From the NCBI GenBank assembly GCA_965284365.1, contig OZ260079.1, forward strand, positions 5,208,001 through 5,272,000: a DNA stretch of 64,000 bases, given 5' to 3'. The notes below the pieces were generated by a model. It saw nothing but the letters and a program-made list of their open reading frames with translations. It did no database searches and was not told the origin of the DNA. Shown piece after piece: positions 17,747 through 26,664 of the stretch (its first letter is position 1; every line of letters begins with the position of its first letter). Origin of the DNA: Phragmitibacter sp965284365 (lineage in GTDB: Bacteria > Verrucomicrobiota > Verrucomicrobiia > Verrucomicrobiales > Verrucomicrobiaceae). The position numbers were made by a program, and so were the translations under genes.

Positions 17747-19789
17747 ATGCTCAAGTCCTTGTTCCTGCTCGCCTGCGGCCTCCTCACTCTCCACCCGTCC
17801 TTCCTACAGGCAGAAAGCGCCGACCTCGTCATCTACGGCGGCACCCCTGCCGGTATCGCCGCAGGCGTCACCGCTGCCCGTGAAGGCGCCTCTGTCGTCA
17901 TCGTAGAACCCACCAAATGGATAGGTGGCATGGTCACGGGCGGCCTCGCCAAAAGTGATATCGGCAAACAGGAAACCATCGGAGGTTTCCCCCTCGAATT
18001 CTTCACTCGCGCCGCCAAAGGCTACGACCCGAAATTCATGTGGTATGCCGAACCCAAGGCCAACATGAAAGCCTTTCAGGACTTGCTTGCTGAAGCCAAG
18101 GTAAAGGTTATCACCGGCCAGCGCCTCAAAGCCGTCCAGCACGCAAACGCCCGCATCACCAGCTTCACCACCGAAGACGGCACTACCTTTGAAGCGAAGC
18201 AATTCGTCGACGCCAGCTATGAAGGCGACCTTATGGCCAAGGCCTCGATCAGCTACATCGTGGGCCGCGAAGCCAGCAGCCAATACCATGAATCCCTCGC
18301 CGGATTCTATCCCATGCCGATCCGTCCCCGAACAGATGAAGTCATGGCCAGTGTCTGCTCCTGCATCGGCGGCGATGGCCCGCACTACATCCACGGCACG
18401 CCCAAAGGAATCAAGGCCCGTGACGATAAGGGCAACCTCCTCTTCGGCATCTACGAAGCCAAAGCGGAACCCGGCAGCGCGGACAAACTCACTCAGGCCT
18501 ATAACTTCCGCGTCGTCGTCACGCAACGCCCTGACATCCGCGTCCCCTTCCCCAAGCCCGCGACCTATGACGCGAGCCGCTATGAGCTATTACTGCGGCT
18601 CATTCTAGCCTACCCGCAGGTCCGCTTTGGCCGCCTCTTCCACCTCGGCAATATCGCCGAAGGCAAATATGACCTCAATGCCCAGGGACTCTTCTCCACC
18701 GATTACCCCGGCGCGAACACCGCCTATCCCGATGGCGACTGGGCCACCCGCGACCGCATCTGGCAGGACCACACCGATTTCATCCAGGGCATGCTCTGGT
18801 TCCTTGGCAACGACGAACGTGTCCCCAAAGCCCTGCGCGATGAAACGAACGAATGGGGACTTTGCCGCGACGAATTTACCGACAACAATCACTGGCCCTA
18901 CGCTCTCTACATTCGGGAGGGCCGCCGTATGATCGGTGAGTACGTCATGAATCAAAAGGACTGCCAGGCTGACATCAAAAAGAAAGACACCGTCGGCATG
19001 GGTTCCTTCGTTATCGACTGCCACATTGTGCAACGCATCGAAGCTGCCGATGGCACAGTCACTGATGAAGGCTCTTTCCAGGATGCCCCCGCCAGACCCT
19101 ACAATATTGCCTACCGTAGCATCACTCCCAAGCGCGCCGAGTGCACCAATCTGTTAGTCCCCTTCTGTTTCTCCGCCTCCCACATCGCCTATTGCTCCAT
19201 GCGCATGGAACCCGTCTATATGGCTTTGGGACAGGCATCCGGCCTTGCCGCCGTTCAGGCCATGAAGAACAATCAGACCGTGCAGGAAATCGACGTGACA
19301 ACTCTCCAAGCCAAACTGGTGGAACAAAAAGCCGTCATCGATCTCGCCGTCCCTGAAGTCGTCCTCTCCTCCAGCCTTCCTGGGATCGTGGAGGACGAAA
19401 CGCATGCCCTCTTTGTCGGCGAATGGATCAGCAGCAACTTCGGCAATCCCATCGACGGCGCCAGCCGTCATGACGGTGGCACCGGTCAGGGAAACAAGTC
19501 TGCCCGCTTCAATATGAAAGTGCCCAAAGCCGGCAAATACGACGTCCGCTTTGCTTACAGCCCTTCCACCAACCGCGCCTCAAAGGTAATTATCACCATT
19601 GAGCAAGGCCAGAGCATCACCGCCTCTGCCACGGTGAATCAGCGCCTCACCCCACCCCCCGCAGACAAAAACTTCGTCTCCCTCGGCGCCTACGACTTCA
19701 CCACCGATCACGAAGTCATCATCACCGTAAGCAACAAAGACGCTAACGGCATCGTCAGCGTGGATGCTGTGCAACTTCTTCCTCAGTAG
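17747..19789 (+). CDS. Secreted FAD-dependent oxidoreductase with C-terminal golvesin-like domain
   Basis: A 680-residue protein with a signal peptide (LKSLFLLACGLLTLHPSFLQ). The dinucleotide-binding segment is DLVIYGGTPAGIAAGVTAAR, followed by GGMVTGGLAKSDIG, as in FAD_oxidored family proteins. The last 130 residues (KSARFNMKVPKAGKYDVRFA onward) form a beta-rich domain like the golvesin/xanthan-lyase carbohydrate-binding modules. In Verrucomicrobia and Planctomycetes such proteins occur with sulfatases and DUF1501 genes and probably oxidise sugar units; this is inference. The frame is open 29 codons upstream of ATG 17747, but the signal peptide starts here. Confidence 0.85.
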   Translation: MLKSLFLLACGLLTLHPSFLQAESADLVIYGGTPAGIAAGVTAAREGASVVIVEPTKWIGGMVTGGLAKSDIGKQETIGGFPLEFFTRAAKGYDPKFMWYAEPKANMKAFQDLLAEAKVKVITGQRLKAVQHANARITSFTTEDGTTFEAKQFVDASYEGDLMAKASISYIVGREASSQYHESLAGFYPMPIRPRTDEVMASVCSCIGGDGPHYIHGTPKGIKARDDKGNLLFGIYEAKAEPGSADKLTQAYNFRVVVTQRPDIRVPFPKPATYDASRYELLLRLILAYPQVRFGRLFHLGNIAEGKYDLNAQGLFSTDYPGANTAYPDGDWATRDRIWQDHTDFIQGMLWFLGNDERVPKALRDETNEWGLCRDEFTDNNHWPYALYIREGRRMIGEYVMNQKDCQADIKKKDTVGMGSFVIDCHIVQRIEAADGTVTDEGSFQDAPARPYNIAYRSITPKRAECTNLLVPFCFSASHIAYCSMRMEPVYMALGQASGLAAVQAMKNNQTVQEIDVTTLQAKLVEQKAVIDLAVPEVVLSSSLPGIVEDETHALFVGEWISSNFGNPIDGASRHDGGTGQGNKSARFNMKVPKAGKYDVRFAYSPSTNRASKVIITIEQGQSITASATVNQRLTPPPADKNFVSLGAYDFTTDHEVIITVSNKDANGIVSVDAVQLLPQ

Positions 19790-19840
19790 TCTCCGTCATT
19801 ATCGCTTCTATTGGTATGCGGTGCTGCGCGACTCCGGACC

Positions 19841-19885
19841 CGCGGGCTGCGCAGCCGCGAAGCGAACGCCAACGTCCTCGTTGGC
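19841..19885. repeat. Two adjacent short palindromes in intergenic DNA
   Basis: GGCTGC/GCAGCC (19845-19856) is a perfect 12-base palindrome, followed 11 bases later by the hairpin GCCAACG/CGTTGGC (19868-19874 and 19879-19885, loop TCCT). It resembles the REP-like style of the element at 5137-5228 without sharing its sequence. No T-run follows. Confidence 0.45.
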
Positions 19886-20023
19886 ATCACCGTCGAATCA
19901 CCCACGACAAAACCTCCTCCTGACTCTACCGACTCCCGACCCACCCTTCACTCTGTCGCTCTAACCCGCCCCAACCCCAACCTTCCTGCAAGATCACTCC
20001 ATTCCCAAACGATCAACAAGCGC

Positions 20024-21661
20024 ATGACTTTCCGTTCCCGCCATCTCCCCTTCTTCCTAGCGGCCTGCTTCTCCTGTTTCATCGGCCACGCAACCCCATC
20101 TTCTACCACTGCCGCAGAGACGTCCGCCTCTCCCCAAAAGCCCAAACCCAACATCATCTTCATCATGGCCGATGACATCGGCTACGGCGACCTCTCCTGC
20201 TACGGCTCCAAACACGTCAAAACACCCAACCTCGACAGGCTCGCCAGCACCGGCCGCCGCTTCCTCGACGCCCACTCGCCTGCCACGACCTGCACGCCAA
20301 CCCGCCGCGCTCTTCTTACGGGGGTCTACTCCTGGCGTCAAACTCCGGCCTCCAGCATCGCTCCCGGCGACGCGGCTCTCGGCATCGATACCAGCAGCGC
20401 CACTGTCGCTTCCCTCCTGAAGAGTGCCGGATACAAAACCGGTCTTGTCGGCAAATGGCACCTCGGCCTCGGCCCGGAGGGCGGTCCCGACTGGAACGGC
20501 GACATCAAACCCGGCCCCCTGGAACTTGGCTTCGACTACGGATTCTTCATGGCGGCCACCGGCGACCGCGTTCCCACCGTTTATGTGGAGAATCACCGCA
20601 TCGTCGGCCTCGATCCTAAAGATCCCATCAAGGTGGATTACAAACAAAAGGTCGGCACAGAACCAACCGGCTCAGAAAATCCCGAACTCCTCAAGCTCAA
20701 ACACACCCATGGTCACGACATGACTATCGTCAATGGTGTCGGCCGTATCGGCTGGATGACCGGTGGCCAATCCGCCCGTTGGAAGGATGAAGACATGTCA
20801 GACTCCTTTGCAAGGAAGGCCATCAGCTTCATCGAGTCCAGCAGAGACAAGCCCTTCTTCCTGTACTATGCCCCCCACAATATTCACGTCCCCCGCGTAC
20901 CGCATCCACGCTTCAAAGGCGCCAGCGGTGTCGGCATCCGTGGCGATGCCATCCTGGAGTTGGATGATGCCGTCGGTCAGGTGCTTAAAACTTTGGAAGA
21001 CCTTCAACTCACCAAGAACACCCTCATTGTCTTCACCAGCGACAACGGCGGCGTTATGGATGACGGCTACGAGGACACCGGCAGCTTCGACTACAATCCG
21101 AACGCCCCGCTGAAAGGTTACAAAGGCAGTCTCTACGAGGGCGGCCATCGCGTCCCCTTCATTGCCACCTGGCCCGGGCACATCCCCGCTGGCTCCGAAT
21201 CCAGTGCCCTCATTGCCCACTTGGACATGCCCGCCACCTTCGCCTCCCTTACTGGCGTCACCGTGCCTGCGGGCCAATGCCGCGACAGCATCAACGTCTG
21301 GTCCACCTTCACTGGCGACGGAAAAGCCATCTCGCCCCGCGAAACCTTCATCACTCACAACGGTGGCACCAAAGGTCCCTTCGCCGTCCGTCACGGCCAA
21401 TTAAAATTCATCGAAGGCTTTGGAGCAGGTGGTGGTGGTGGCGGCAAAGGCGGACAGGGAAAGAATGCCGTGCGTCCAAAGGAATCCAACCGCGGCGGCA
21501 ATCAACCACCCATTCCACCCGTACCCGGCCCTCAAGTCTATGATCTGAGCACCGACCTCGCCGAACAACAAAACCTCGCTGAATCCAAACCAGAGCTCGT
21601 AAAACAACTCCGCGACCTCCTCATCCAAAGCGGCGCCCGTCAGCCAAGCCCGGCAAAATAG
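20024..21661 (+). CDS. Secreted sulfatase (formylglycine type)
   Basis: A 545-residue sulfatase with a signal peptide ending near ATPSSTTAAE. The metal site NIIFIMADDIGYGD, the CTPTR core (Cys90 as the formylglycine precursor), and VGKWHLGL are present. The protein is only distantly similar to the sulfatase at 11370 and is closer to arylsulfatase A types. Near residue 470 there is a low-complexity Gly-rich insert (GAGGGGGGKGGQGK). The frame is open 71 codons upstream, but that region contains the palindromes at 19841-19885, so ATG 20024 is preferred. Confidence 0.88.
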   Translation: MTFRSRHLPFFLAACFSCFIGHATPSSTTAAETSASPQKPKPNIIFIMADDIGYGDLSCYGSKHVKTPNLDRLASTGRRFLDAHSPATTCTPTRRALLTGVYSWRQTPASSIAPGDAALGIDTSSATVASLLKSAGYKTGLVGKWHLGLGPEGGPDWNGDIKPGPLELGFDYGFFMAATGDRVPTVYVENHRIVGLDPKDPIKVDYKQKVGTEPTGSENPELLKLKHTHGHDMTIVNGVGRIGWMTGGQSARWKDEDMSDSFARKAISFIESSRDKPFFLYYAPHNIHVPRVPHPRFKGASGVGIRGDAILELDDAVGQVLKTLEDLQLTKNTLIVFTSDNGGVMDDGYEDTGSFDYNPNAPLKGYKGSLYEGGHRVPFIATWPGHIPAGSESSALIAHLDMPATFASLTGVTVPAGQCRDSINVWSTFTGDGKAISPRETFITHNGGTKGPFAVRHGQLKFIEGFGAGGGGGGKGGQGKNAVRPKESNRGGNQPPIPPVPGPQVYDLSTDLAEQQNLAESKPELVKQLRDLLIQSGARQPSPAK

Positions 21662-21740
21662 GCTGCCGCCGCCCCACAAGACCCATACCTGCCACGACGC
21701 AGGGAAACCTCCAAGACGCCGCAACACCACTGCACAGTCT

Positions 21741-21813
21741 GGAGTGCGTGCAGCTTGCTGCCGCTTTGTGGTTGGAGGAGCTTGCTCCGACCGGCGCGGA
21801 GCGGCTCCACTCC
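21741..21813. repeat. Nested palindromic repeat element
   Basis: Outer arms GGAGTG (21741-21746) and CACTCC (21808-21813) enclose two hairpins: GCAGC/GCTGC (21750-21761) and GGAGC/GCTCC (21777-21788). A partial copy is at 5791-5834. It lies between the converging sulfatase and propeller genes. The form suggests a dispersed intergenic element. Confidence 0.6.
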
Positions 21814-21879
21814 TGACAATCGTGCGCCGCCAATCCAGAATTTATCTCACTGCTCCCCGCCGGGGAACTTCAAACTTTT

Positions 21880-23436
21880 CTACTCACTCACCCCATAAAC
21901 GGCATACACCCTCGCCGCACTATTCACCGGAAACTTCACCCGCAACGCCACCTTCTTCCGCATCGGTAGCCCCTTCCCAAATTCCACTTTCTCCCGCACT
22001 CCATTCTTCACCACCTTCACCGCCGCATACCCCTCAACGGGTCGATCCAGGTGATCCAGCAACTCGACCTCCAGCGGCGCATCAGGCGTGATCCCATCCA
22101 CATTCAAACTCAATTCCATGCCGCCCCCCGCCGTAAAACTACTCGTCACGAACTCCGCCTCATTATCATCCTCTTTCCGGGATAAATAACCAAACCCATC
22201 CCGTCGCAGCGTGGCCAGGCCGATCTCCATGTTCTTCAGCTTGCTGCCCGTATCCCAGTGCGAATACCAGATCATCGTTTTGTCCCCTTCATTGACAAAC
22301 GCATGACCTTGCAGAATGGCGACATCATCCCACTCGCCCTCTGCTCCACGAGGAATGACTTTGAACCCCGGCACAGGTTCACGATAGTGGATGCCGTCAT
22401 TGCTCACCATGAGCCCGAGATCCACCCGCACACCGTAGTTCCAGGACTCACCTTTGGGCGGCGCAACCTCTGCATCCTGCCACATGCCATGCAGTCCCAC
22501 GAGCACATTGCCTCGATTCCACAGACCAGCAGCCATGTGCATTTGCTGGCCTTTTACCACCGGATCAGATAGCTGACCAGGCCGCGCATAAGAGAATGCC
22601 TTGGCCCGTGACCAGTGCACAAAGTCCGGCGAACGATAGGCCAGCATCACGCGTCCCGCCTCACTGCCATCAGGCCGCCAACTCCACGGCGTAATGAGTT
22701 GCCCGGTTGCATAATAAAAGTCACCAAAGCGATACAGGCTGCTCACCTCAAATCGTTCGCCACCTGCATTCGCTGGACGATCTCCCACCATTTTCCACCT
22801 CAGGCCGTCCGCGCTGGTCGCGCAGACAAACACACCCACCCGCTTCTCTTTCACACCGATCTGGCTCATGCCTCCCTTGATGTCGTCATATGGCATGTGG
22901 GCAATGTAGGTACACTTGTATCGCTTGGCCGGATCCTTCTCCTGCTCGTCATACAATACGGAGAGAAAGTCATTCACGCGGGTCATCGAAAACGGCTCTC
23001 CCTCGATCAGGCAGATGTTGTTTTTCGTGCCCCCGTTGAACTCCACCAAACCCAACTCCGGCTTCGTCCAGGTGATACCATCCTTACTCTCCGCATAGCA
23101 CATGGGCCGCCACCATCCAGGGGCCTGACCTGCCTTCGTCTCTCCCTCGTGCATACCGAGGTACCACATCCGAAAGGTGTGTCCCTGTTTGATCACCGTC
23201 CCATACAGGACCGCATGCCCGTGATCAGGCGCCCCAGCCGGACCACGCCGCAAGACCGGATTCCCAGGATGTTTAACGGCCTTCACCAATGTCAGCTTCA
23301 GATTGTGCTGCCAGGGAATGCTATGATCGTCAAAAGCAAACAACACCATTTCCTCCGCCCGGACGGCCACAGGCCCAAGTACTAACAAAGTGAGAAGAGT
23401 AGCGTGGACGTATCTTGAAGCAGAGAAAGTTTTCAC
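21880..23436 (-). CDS. Secreted five-bladed propeller glycosidase-like protein
   Basis: About 518 residues. The N-terminus carries a hydrophobic export segment (YVHATLLTLLVLGPVAVRAE). The body has repeated segments of the GH32/43/62/68 five-bladed propeller type: KHPGNPVLRRGPAG, FRMWYLGMH, CYAESKDGITWTKPELGLVE, YATGQLITPW, MLAYRSPDFVHW and a late MIWYSHWDTG. The C-terminal 100 residues look like a beta-sandwich. No specific glycosidase family can be fixed by eye. The start is uncertain: GTG 23436 gives a clean signal peptide, TTG 23499 is also in frame. It probably belongs with the sulfatases upstream, on the opposite strand. Confidence 0.72.
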   Translation of the reverse strand: MKTFSASRYVHATLLTLLVLGPVAVRAEEMVLFAFDDHSIPWQHNLKLTLVKAVKHPGNPVLRRGPAGAPDHGHAVLYGTVIKQGHTFRMWYLGMHEGETKAGQAPGWWRPMCYAESKDGITWTKPELGLVEFNGGTKNNICLIEGEPFSMTRVNDFLSVLYDEQEKDPAKRYKCTYIAHMPYDDIKGGMSQIGVKEKRVGVFVCATSADGLRWKMVGDRPANAGGERFEVSSLYRFGDFYYATGQLITPWSWRPDGSEAGRVMLAYRSPDFVHWSRAKAFSYARPGQLSDPVVKGQQMHMAAGLWNRGNVLVGLHGMWQDAEVAPPKGESWNYGVRVDLGLMVSNDGIHYREPVPGFKVIPRGAEGEWDDVAILQGHAFVNEGDKTMIWYSHWDTGSKLKNMEIGLATLRRDGFGYLSRKEDDNEAEFVTSSFTAGGGMELSLNVDGITPDAPLEVELLDHLDRPVEGYAAVKVVKNGVREKVEFGKGLPMRKKVALRVKFPVNSAARVYAVYGVSE

Positions 23437-23781
23437 AGCGAAGAGTTGGAGAATTGCGAAAATTACAATGTGCAAAAAAAATACGCGCGGCTTGCACAAC
23501 GTCTTTCCTGCACAGCACTAGCGACTCGTCAAAGTGCCAGCTCGCTCCAACCGCCCGCCGCATCCCTTGCAACCACCTCCACCTCCAGCACCTTCCATCA
23601 TGTCCGACCGACTCTCCCCTTCTCTCCTGCACCAGCCTATACCGCAAAATTAGAATCCTTTTCCGCCATTCCGTACTACGTAGTACGGTATATCGCGTAT
23701 TCTGACACGCCTCTGGGGCAGTAGACGCCTTTCTAGGCCGGTCTAAACACCAAACCGCACTTGCCCACTTGTTTTGCCGTC
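23437..23781. other. Intergenic stretch with a perfect palindrome
   Basis: This stretch lies upstream of the propeller gene and downstream of the 68-residue membrane protein gene, both on the minus strand. Apart from the 18-base palindrome at 23671-23688 I see no supportable gene. The region is Cys/Pro-like low complexity in all frames. Confidence 0.5.
23671..23688. promoter_or_regulatory. Perfect 18-bp palindrome, possible operator
   Basis: CCGTACTAC/GTAGTACGG is perfectly symmetrical and followed by TATATCGCG. It shares the core ACTACGTAGT with the palindrome at 9926-9947. It lies about 235 bases before the start of the minus-strand propeller gene, so it may serve that gene. The binding protein is unknown. 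Confidence 0.45.
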
Positions 23782-23988
23782 TTAGCGTGCACTCCCTGAC
23801 GTCTTTTCCACAACCGGCACTGCTGTGCCTTGCTCCTGCATCTCTCGCTGCTTCTCCTTGTTCCTTTGGATCGCCTTTTGGATCTCCGGCGAATCCAAAG
23901 CCCGAGCCAGCCACAACACCAGAATCCCCATGATGATGACCAGCAGGGTCAGGATGTATGGCGATACTCTCTTGGGCAGCACGTTCAT
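23782..23988 (-). CDS. Small single-pass membrane protein, 68 aa
   Basis: One transmembrane helix near the N-terminus (PYILTLLVIIMGILVLWLAR) followed by a charged helical tail (IQKAIQRNKEKQREMQEQGT). No family is recognised. It lies 39 bases downstream of the threonine aldolase gene on the same strand, so it may be co-transcribed. The composition (membrane helix plus basic coiled tail) is not that of a random frame. Confidence 0.6.
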   Translation of the reverse strand: MNVLPKRVSPYILTLLVIIMGILVLWLARALDSPEIQKAIQRNKEKQREMQEQGTAVPVVEKTSGSAR

Positions 23989-24027
23989 GCGTTATATTAC
24001 GTCTATCGCGTCCGTGTTGCGTTTCCG

Positions 24028-25053
24028 TTACGGCAGGGCATCAGCCAGCAACGCTTGCACATCTGCCTTGGTCGTTTTCCAGGAACACATGAACCGCGAA
24101 CACCCGCCAATGAAGTTGTAGTAGACCCATCCTTTCGCCTTCAGCCGCTTGTCCACTTCGGGCGGCAACGTGGCGAAGACCGCATTCGCTTCTGTTGGAT
24201 TTTCCAGCTTCACTCCTGGAATCTTCTTCAGTCCTTCCGCAAGCTTCGTCGCCATGCTGTTCGCCTGTTTGGCATACTTAAGCCAGACATCGTCCTTCAG
24301 AATCCGCCGCCACTGCGCGGAGATCAGGCGCATCTTGCTGGCCAGATGCCCCGCCTGCTTGCAGCGCCAGGCGAAGTCCTTGCTGAGGTCCTTGTCGAAG
24401 AACACGATCGCCTCCGTCATCGCCATCCCCAGCTTTGTGCCGCCAAAGCAAAGCACATCCACTCCCGCCCGCCAGGTGATGTCTGCCGGGGAACAACCCA
24501 GCGACGCCACCGCATTGGCGAAGCGTGCTCCGTCCATGTGCACATGCACTCCATAGCTCCGGCAGATGCCCCACAGATCCTGAAGTTCATCCGCGGTATA
24601 AACCGTCCCCAGCTCGGTGCTCTCACTCACGCTCAGCGCCTTTGCCTTCGGATAGTGCAGGTCCTGCCGGTGAGTGATGAGCCGCTCGACATCCTTCGGA
24701 TCGCACTTCCCTCGGTCGCCCGAGGCGAGCAGGATCTTCGATCCATTGGAAAAGAACTCCGGCGCCCCGCACTCATCAGTCTCCACATGCGCCAGGTTGT
24801 GGGCGATGACACTATGGTAACTCTGCACCAGGGTTGCCAGCGAGAGGGAATTTGCGGCCGTTCCCGTAAAGACAAAATAAACATCGCAATCCACCTCGAA
24901 GAGACCGCGTATCATTTCACACGCCTCACGCGTAATGCTGTCATTGCCATAAGAGGGCTGGTAGCCGGTATTCGCCTCCTCCAGCGCCTCCCAGGCTTCC
25001 GGGCAAACGCCAGAGGTGTTGTCGCTGGCAAACTGGCAACTCGGGGTAATCAT
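24028..25053 (-). CDS. Low-specificity L-threonine aldolase
   Basis: A 341-residue PLP-dependent enzyme cleaving threonine to glycine and acetaldehyde. Early features are FASDNTSGVCPEAWEAL and GYQPSYGNDSITREAC; the substrate-site segment HMDGARFANAVASLG and the cofactor lysine in CFGGTKLGMAMTEA follow. Length fits the family. Two starts are possible, GTG 25077 and ATG 25053; the second is used because the family begins near there. The divergent ADP-ribosylglycohydrolase begins at 25063, so only 9 bases separate the two start codons and each promoter must lie inside the neighbour. Confidence 0.88.
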   Translation of the reverse strand: MITPSCQFASDNTSGVCPEAWEALEEANTGYQPSYGNDSITREACEMIRGLFEVDCDVYFVFTGTAANSLSLATLVQSYHSVIAHNLAHVETDECGAPEFFSNGSKILLASGDRGKCDPKDVERLITHRQDLHYPKAKALSVSESTELGTVYTADELQDLWGICRSYGVHVHMDGARFANAVASLGCSPADITWRAGVDVLCFGGTKLGMAMTEAIVFFDKDLSKDFAWRCKQAGHLASKMRLISAQWRRILKDDVWLKYAKQANSMATKLAEGLKKIPGVKLENPTEANAVFATLPPEVDKRLKAKGWVYYNFIGGCSRFMCSWKTTKADVQALLADALP

Positions 25054-25062
25054 AAAGGGATC

Positions 25063-26031
25063 ATGTTCAATCCGCACTCAAGGGAAAGTCAAATCATCGG
25101 ATCATTGTGGGGCGCTGTTTGTGGCGACGCCCTCGGCGTTCCCGTTGAATTTGAAAGCCGCACGACTCGCGAGGCCGATCCCGTCACCGGCATGCGGAGC
25201 GGCGGAGCGCATGGCCAACCCGAGGGCACTTGGTCGGATGACACCTCCATGATTCTATGCACAATCGAGTCCTTGCTGGAAAGACCAGAGGTCGATACCC
25301 GGGATCTGGCAGAGCGATTCCGCCGCTGGCTCCGTCAGGCTCATTGGACGCCGCGGGGCGAGGTGTTCGACATCGGCATCGCCACGCGTCAAGCCATCGC
25401 GCGCTTTGCCGAGGGCAAACCTCCGGAACGGTGTGGCGGACGGCAGGAATACGAGAACGGCAATGGCTCGCTCATGCGTATTTTGCCCGTCTCTCTCTGG
25501 CATCACAAGGCTGGCAAGGTCACTGCCCTAGAAGCAACCCACCGGGTCTCACAGGTCACCCACGGCCATCCCCGCTCTCAGATGGTCTGCGGATATTTCA
25601 CCCTCATGGTTCGGGCCATCTGGGAGACGGAATCGGTCAAGCAGGCTCTGGAGGAAGCCTGGCGTCAGGCCGCGACCTACTACCCTCACCAAGAGGAATT
25701 TCAGTCCGAGTGGCCCCTTCTCTCTCGGCTCAATCCGGAGGTCCTCGCGAATCTGCAGCCCTCCGACATCCAGTCCAGTGGTTATTGCATTCACACCCTT
25801 GAAGCCAGCCTCTGGTGCCTCTTGCAGTCACTCAACTATCGCCATGCTGTTCTCACCGCAGTGAACCTCGGAGAGGACACTGATACGACTGCCTGCGTCA
25901 CCGGGGCCCTCGCTGGTCTGGCGTATGGTATCACCAAGGTTCCGCTGGAATGGATCGAGCCCTTGGCACGCGGCGAGGAACTTGCGCCTCTGTTTCAGGA
26001 TTTTGCCACCGCTGTCCTGACCATGCGCTGA
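25063..26031 (+). CDS. ADP-ribosylglycohydrolase family protein
   Basis: A 322-residue member of the ADP-ribosylglycohydrolase (DraG/ARH) family, which removes ADP-ribose from proteins or related substrates using two magnesium ions. Metal motifs are visible: GDALGVPVEF near the N-terminus, TWSDDTSM with its paired Asp, and VNLGEDTDTTACVTGALAGL near the C-terminus. The frame is open 411 codons upstream to 23830, but that part is antisense to the threonine aldolase gene; ATG 25063 is the start. The protein target is not known; there is no nitrogenase gene nearby, so a DraG role is not supported. Confidence 0.88.
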   Translation: MFNPHSRESQIIGSLWGAVCGDALGVPVEFESRTTREADPVTGMRSGGAHGQPEGTWSDDTSMILCTIESLLERPEVDTRDLAERFRRWLRQAHWTPRGEVFDIGIATRQAIARFAEGKPPERCGGRQEYENGNGSLMRILPVSLWHHKAGKVTALEATHRVSQVTHGHPRSQMVCGYFTLMVRAIWETESVKQALEEAWRQAATYYPHQEEFQSEWPLLSRLNPEVLANLQPSDIQSSGYCIHTLEASLWCLLQSLNYRHAVLTAVNLGEDTDTTACVTGALAGLAYGITKVPLEWIEPLARGEELAPLFQDFATAVLTMR

Positions 26032-26146
26032 ATTTCCCTGTCAGATTGGTTAGATTTTGGCCCATGGGGCCGCCCTTTTTAAAATCATTTGCGAATGTGC
26101 CCCCCCTTTGGGACATTGCCCACCCGTAGATCGAGTGAAATAAAAT

Positions 26147-26638
26147 ATGCGCTGCCCTAAGTGCGGAAGCCCCCAAGACAAGGTCATTGATTCCCGTGAG
26201 GCGAAGGATGGTGGCGCCGTGCGCCGCCGCCGTGAATGCCTCACCTGCAATCACCGCTTCACCACCTATGAGCAAGTGGAGCACGATGAACTTCGGGTCG
26301 TAAAACGCAATTTGGCGCGCCAGGATTGGGACCGGGACAAGCTCATCGACAGCATGAAGAAGTCCTGCGGCAAACGCCCCGTCAGCATTGAAATGCTGGA
26401 GCAGGCCGCCGACTCTATCCTCACAGAAATCGAGATCGAAGGACATCGCGAAGTGCCCTCCAAGGTCATTGGCGTCAAGGTCATGCAGCATCTGGAGAAG
26501 ATCGACCACATCGCCTACGTGCGGTATGCCTCCATCTACCGGGAGTTTCAGGATGTCGGCGAATTCATCGACGAGATCCAATCCCTGGAGACGCGCGTGC
26601 CCAAAGATGCCAAACAACCGGAACTCTTCCGGCGCTAA
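26147..26638 (+). CDS. nrdR: Transcriptional repressor NrdR
   Basis: A 163-residue regulator of ribonucleotide reductase genes. The N-terminal zinc ribbon has Cys3, Cys6, Cys31 and Cys34, followed by RFTTYEQVE, and the ATP-cone domain follows (VVKRNLARQDWDRDKLIDSM and IDHIAYVRYASIYREFQDVGEF). No ribonucleotide reductase gene is present in the window, so the regulon lies elsewhere. The start is ATG 26147 with no visible ribosome binding site; AATAAAATATG precedes it. Confidence 0.95.
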   Translation: MRCPKCGSPQDKVIDSREAKDGGAVRRRRECLTCNHRFTTYEQVEHDELRVVKRNLARQDWDRDKLIDSMKKSCGKRPVSIEMLEQAADSILTEIEIEGHREVPSKVIGVKVMQHLEKIDHIAYVRYASIYREFQDVGEFIDEIQSLETRVPKDAKQPELFRR

Positions 26639-26664
26639 GCCAGAAGAGCCGGCATTGGACCCAA

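Noticed and set aside
23830..25062. Long open frame upstream of the ADP-ribosylglycohydrolase
   Set aside because: It is antisense to the threonine aldolase gene, has poor composition for a protein, and the hydrolase family begins at ATG 25063.
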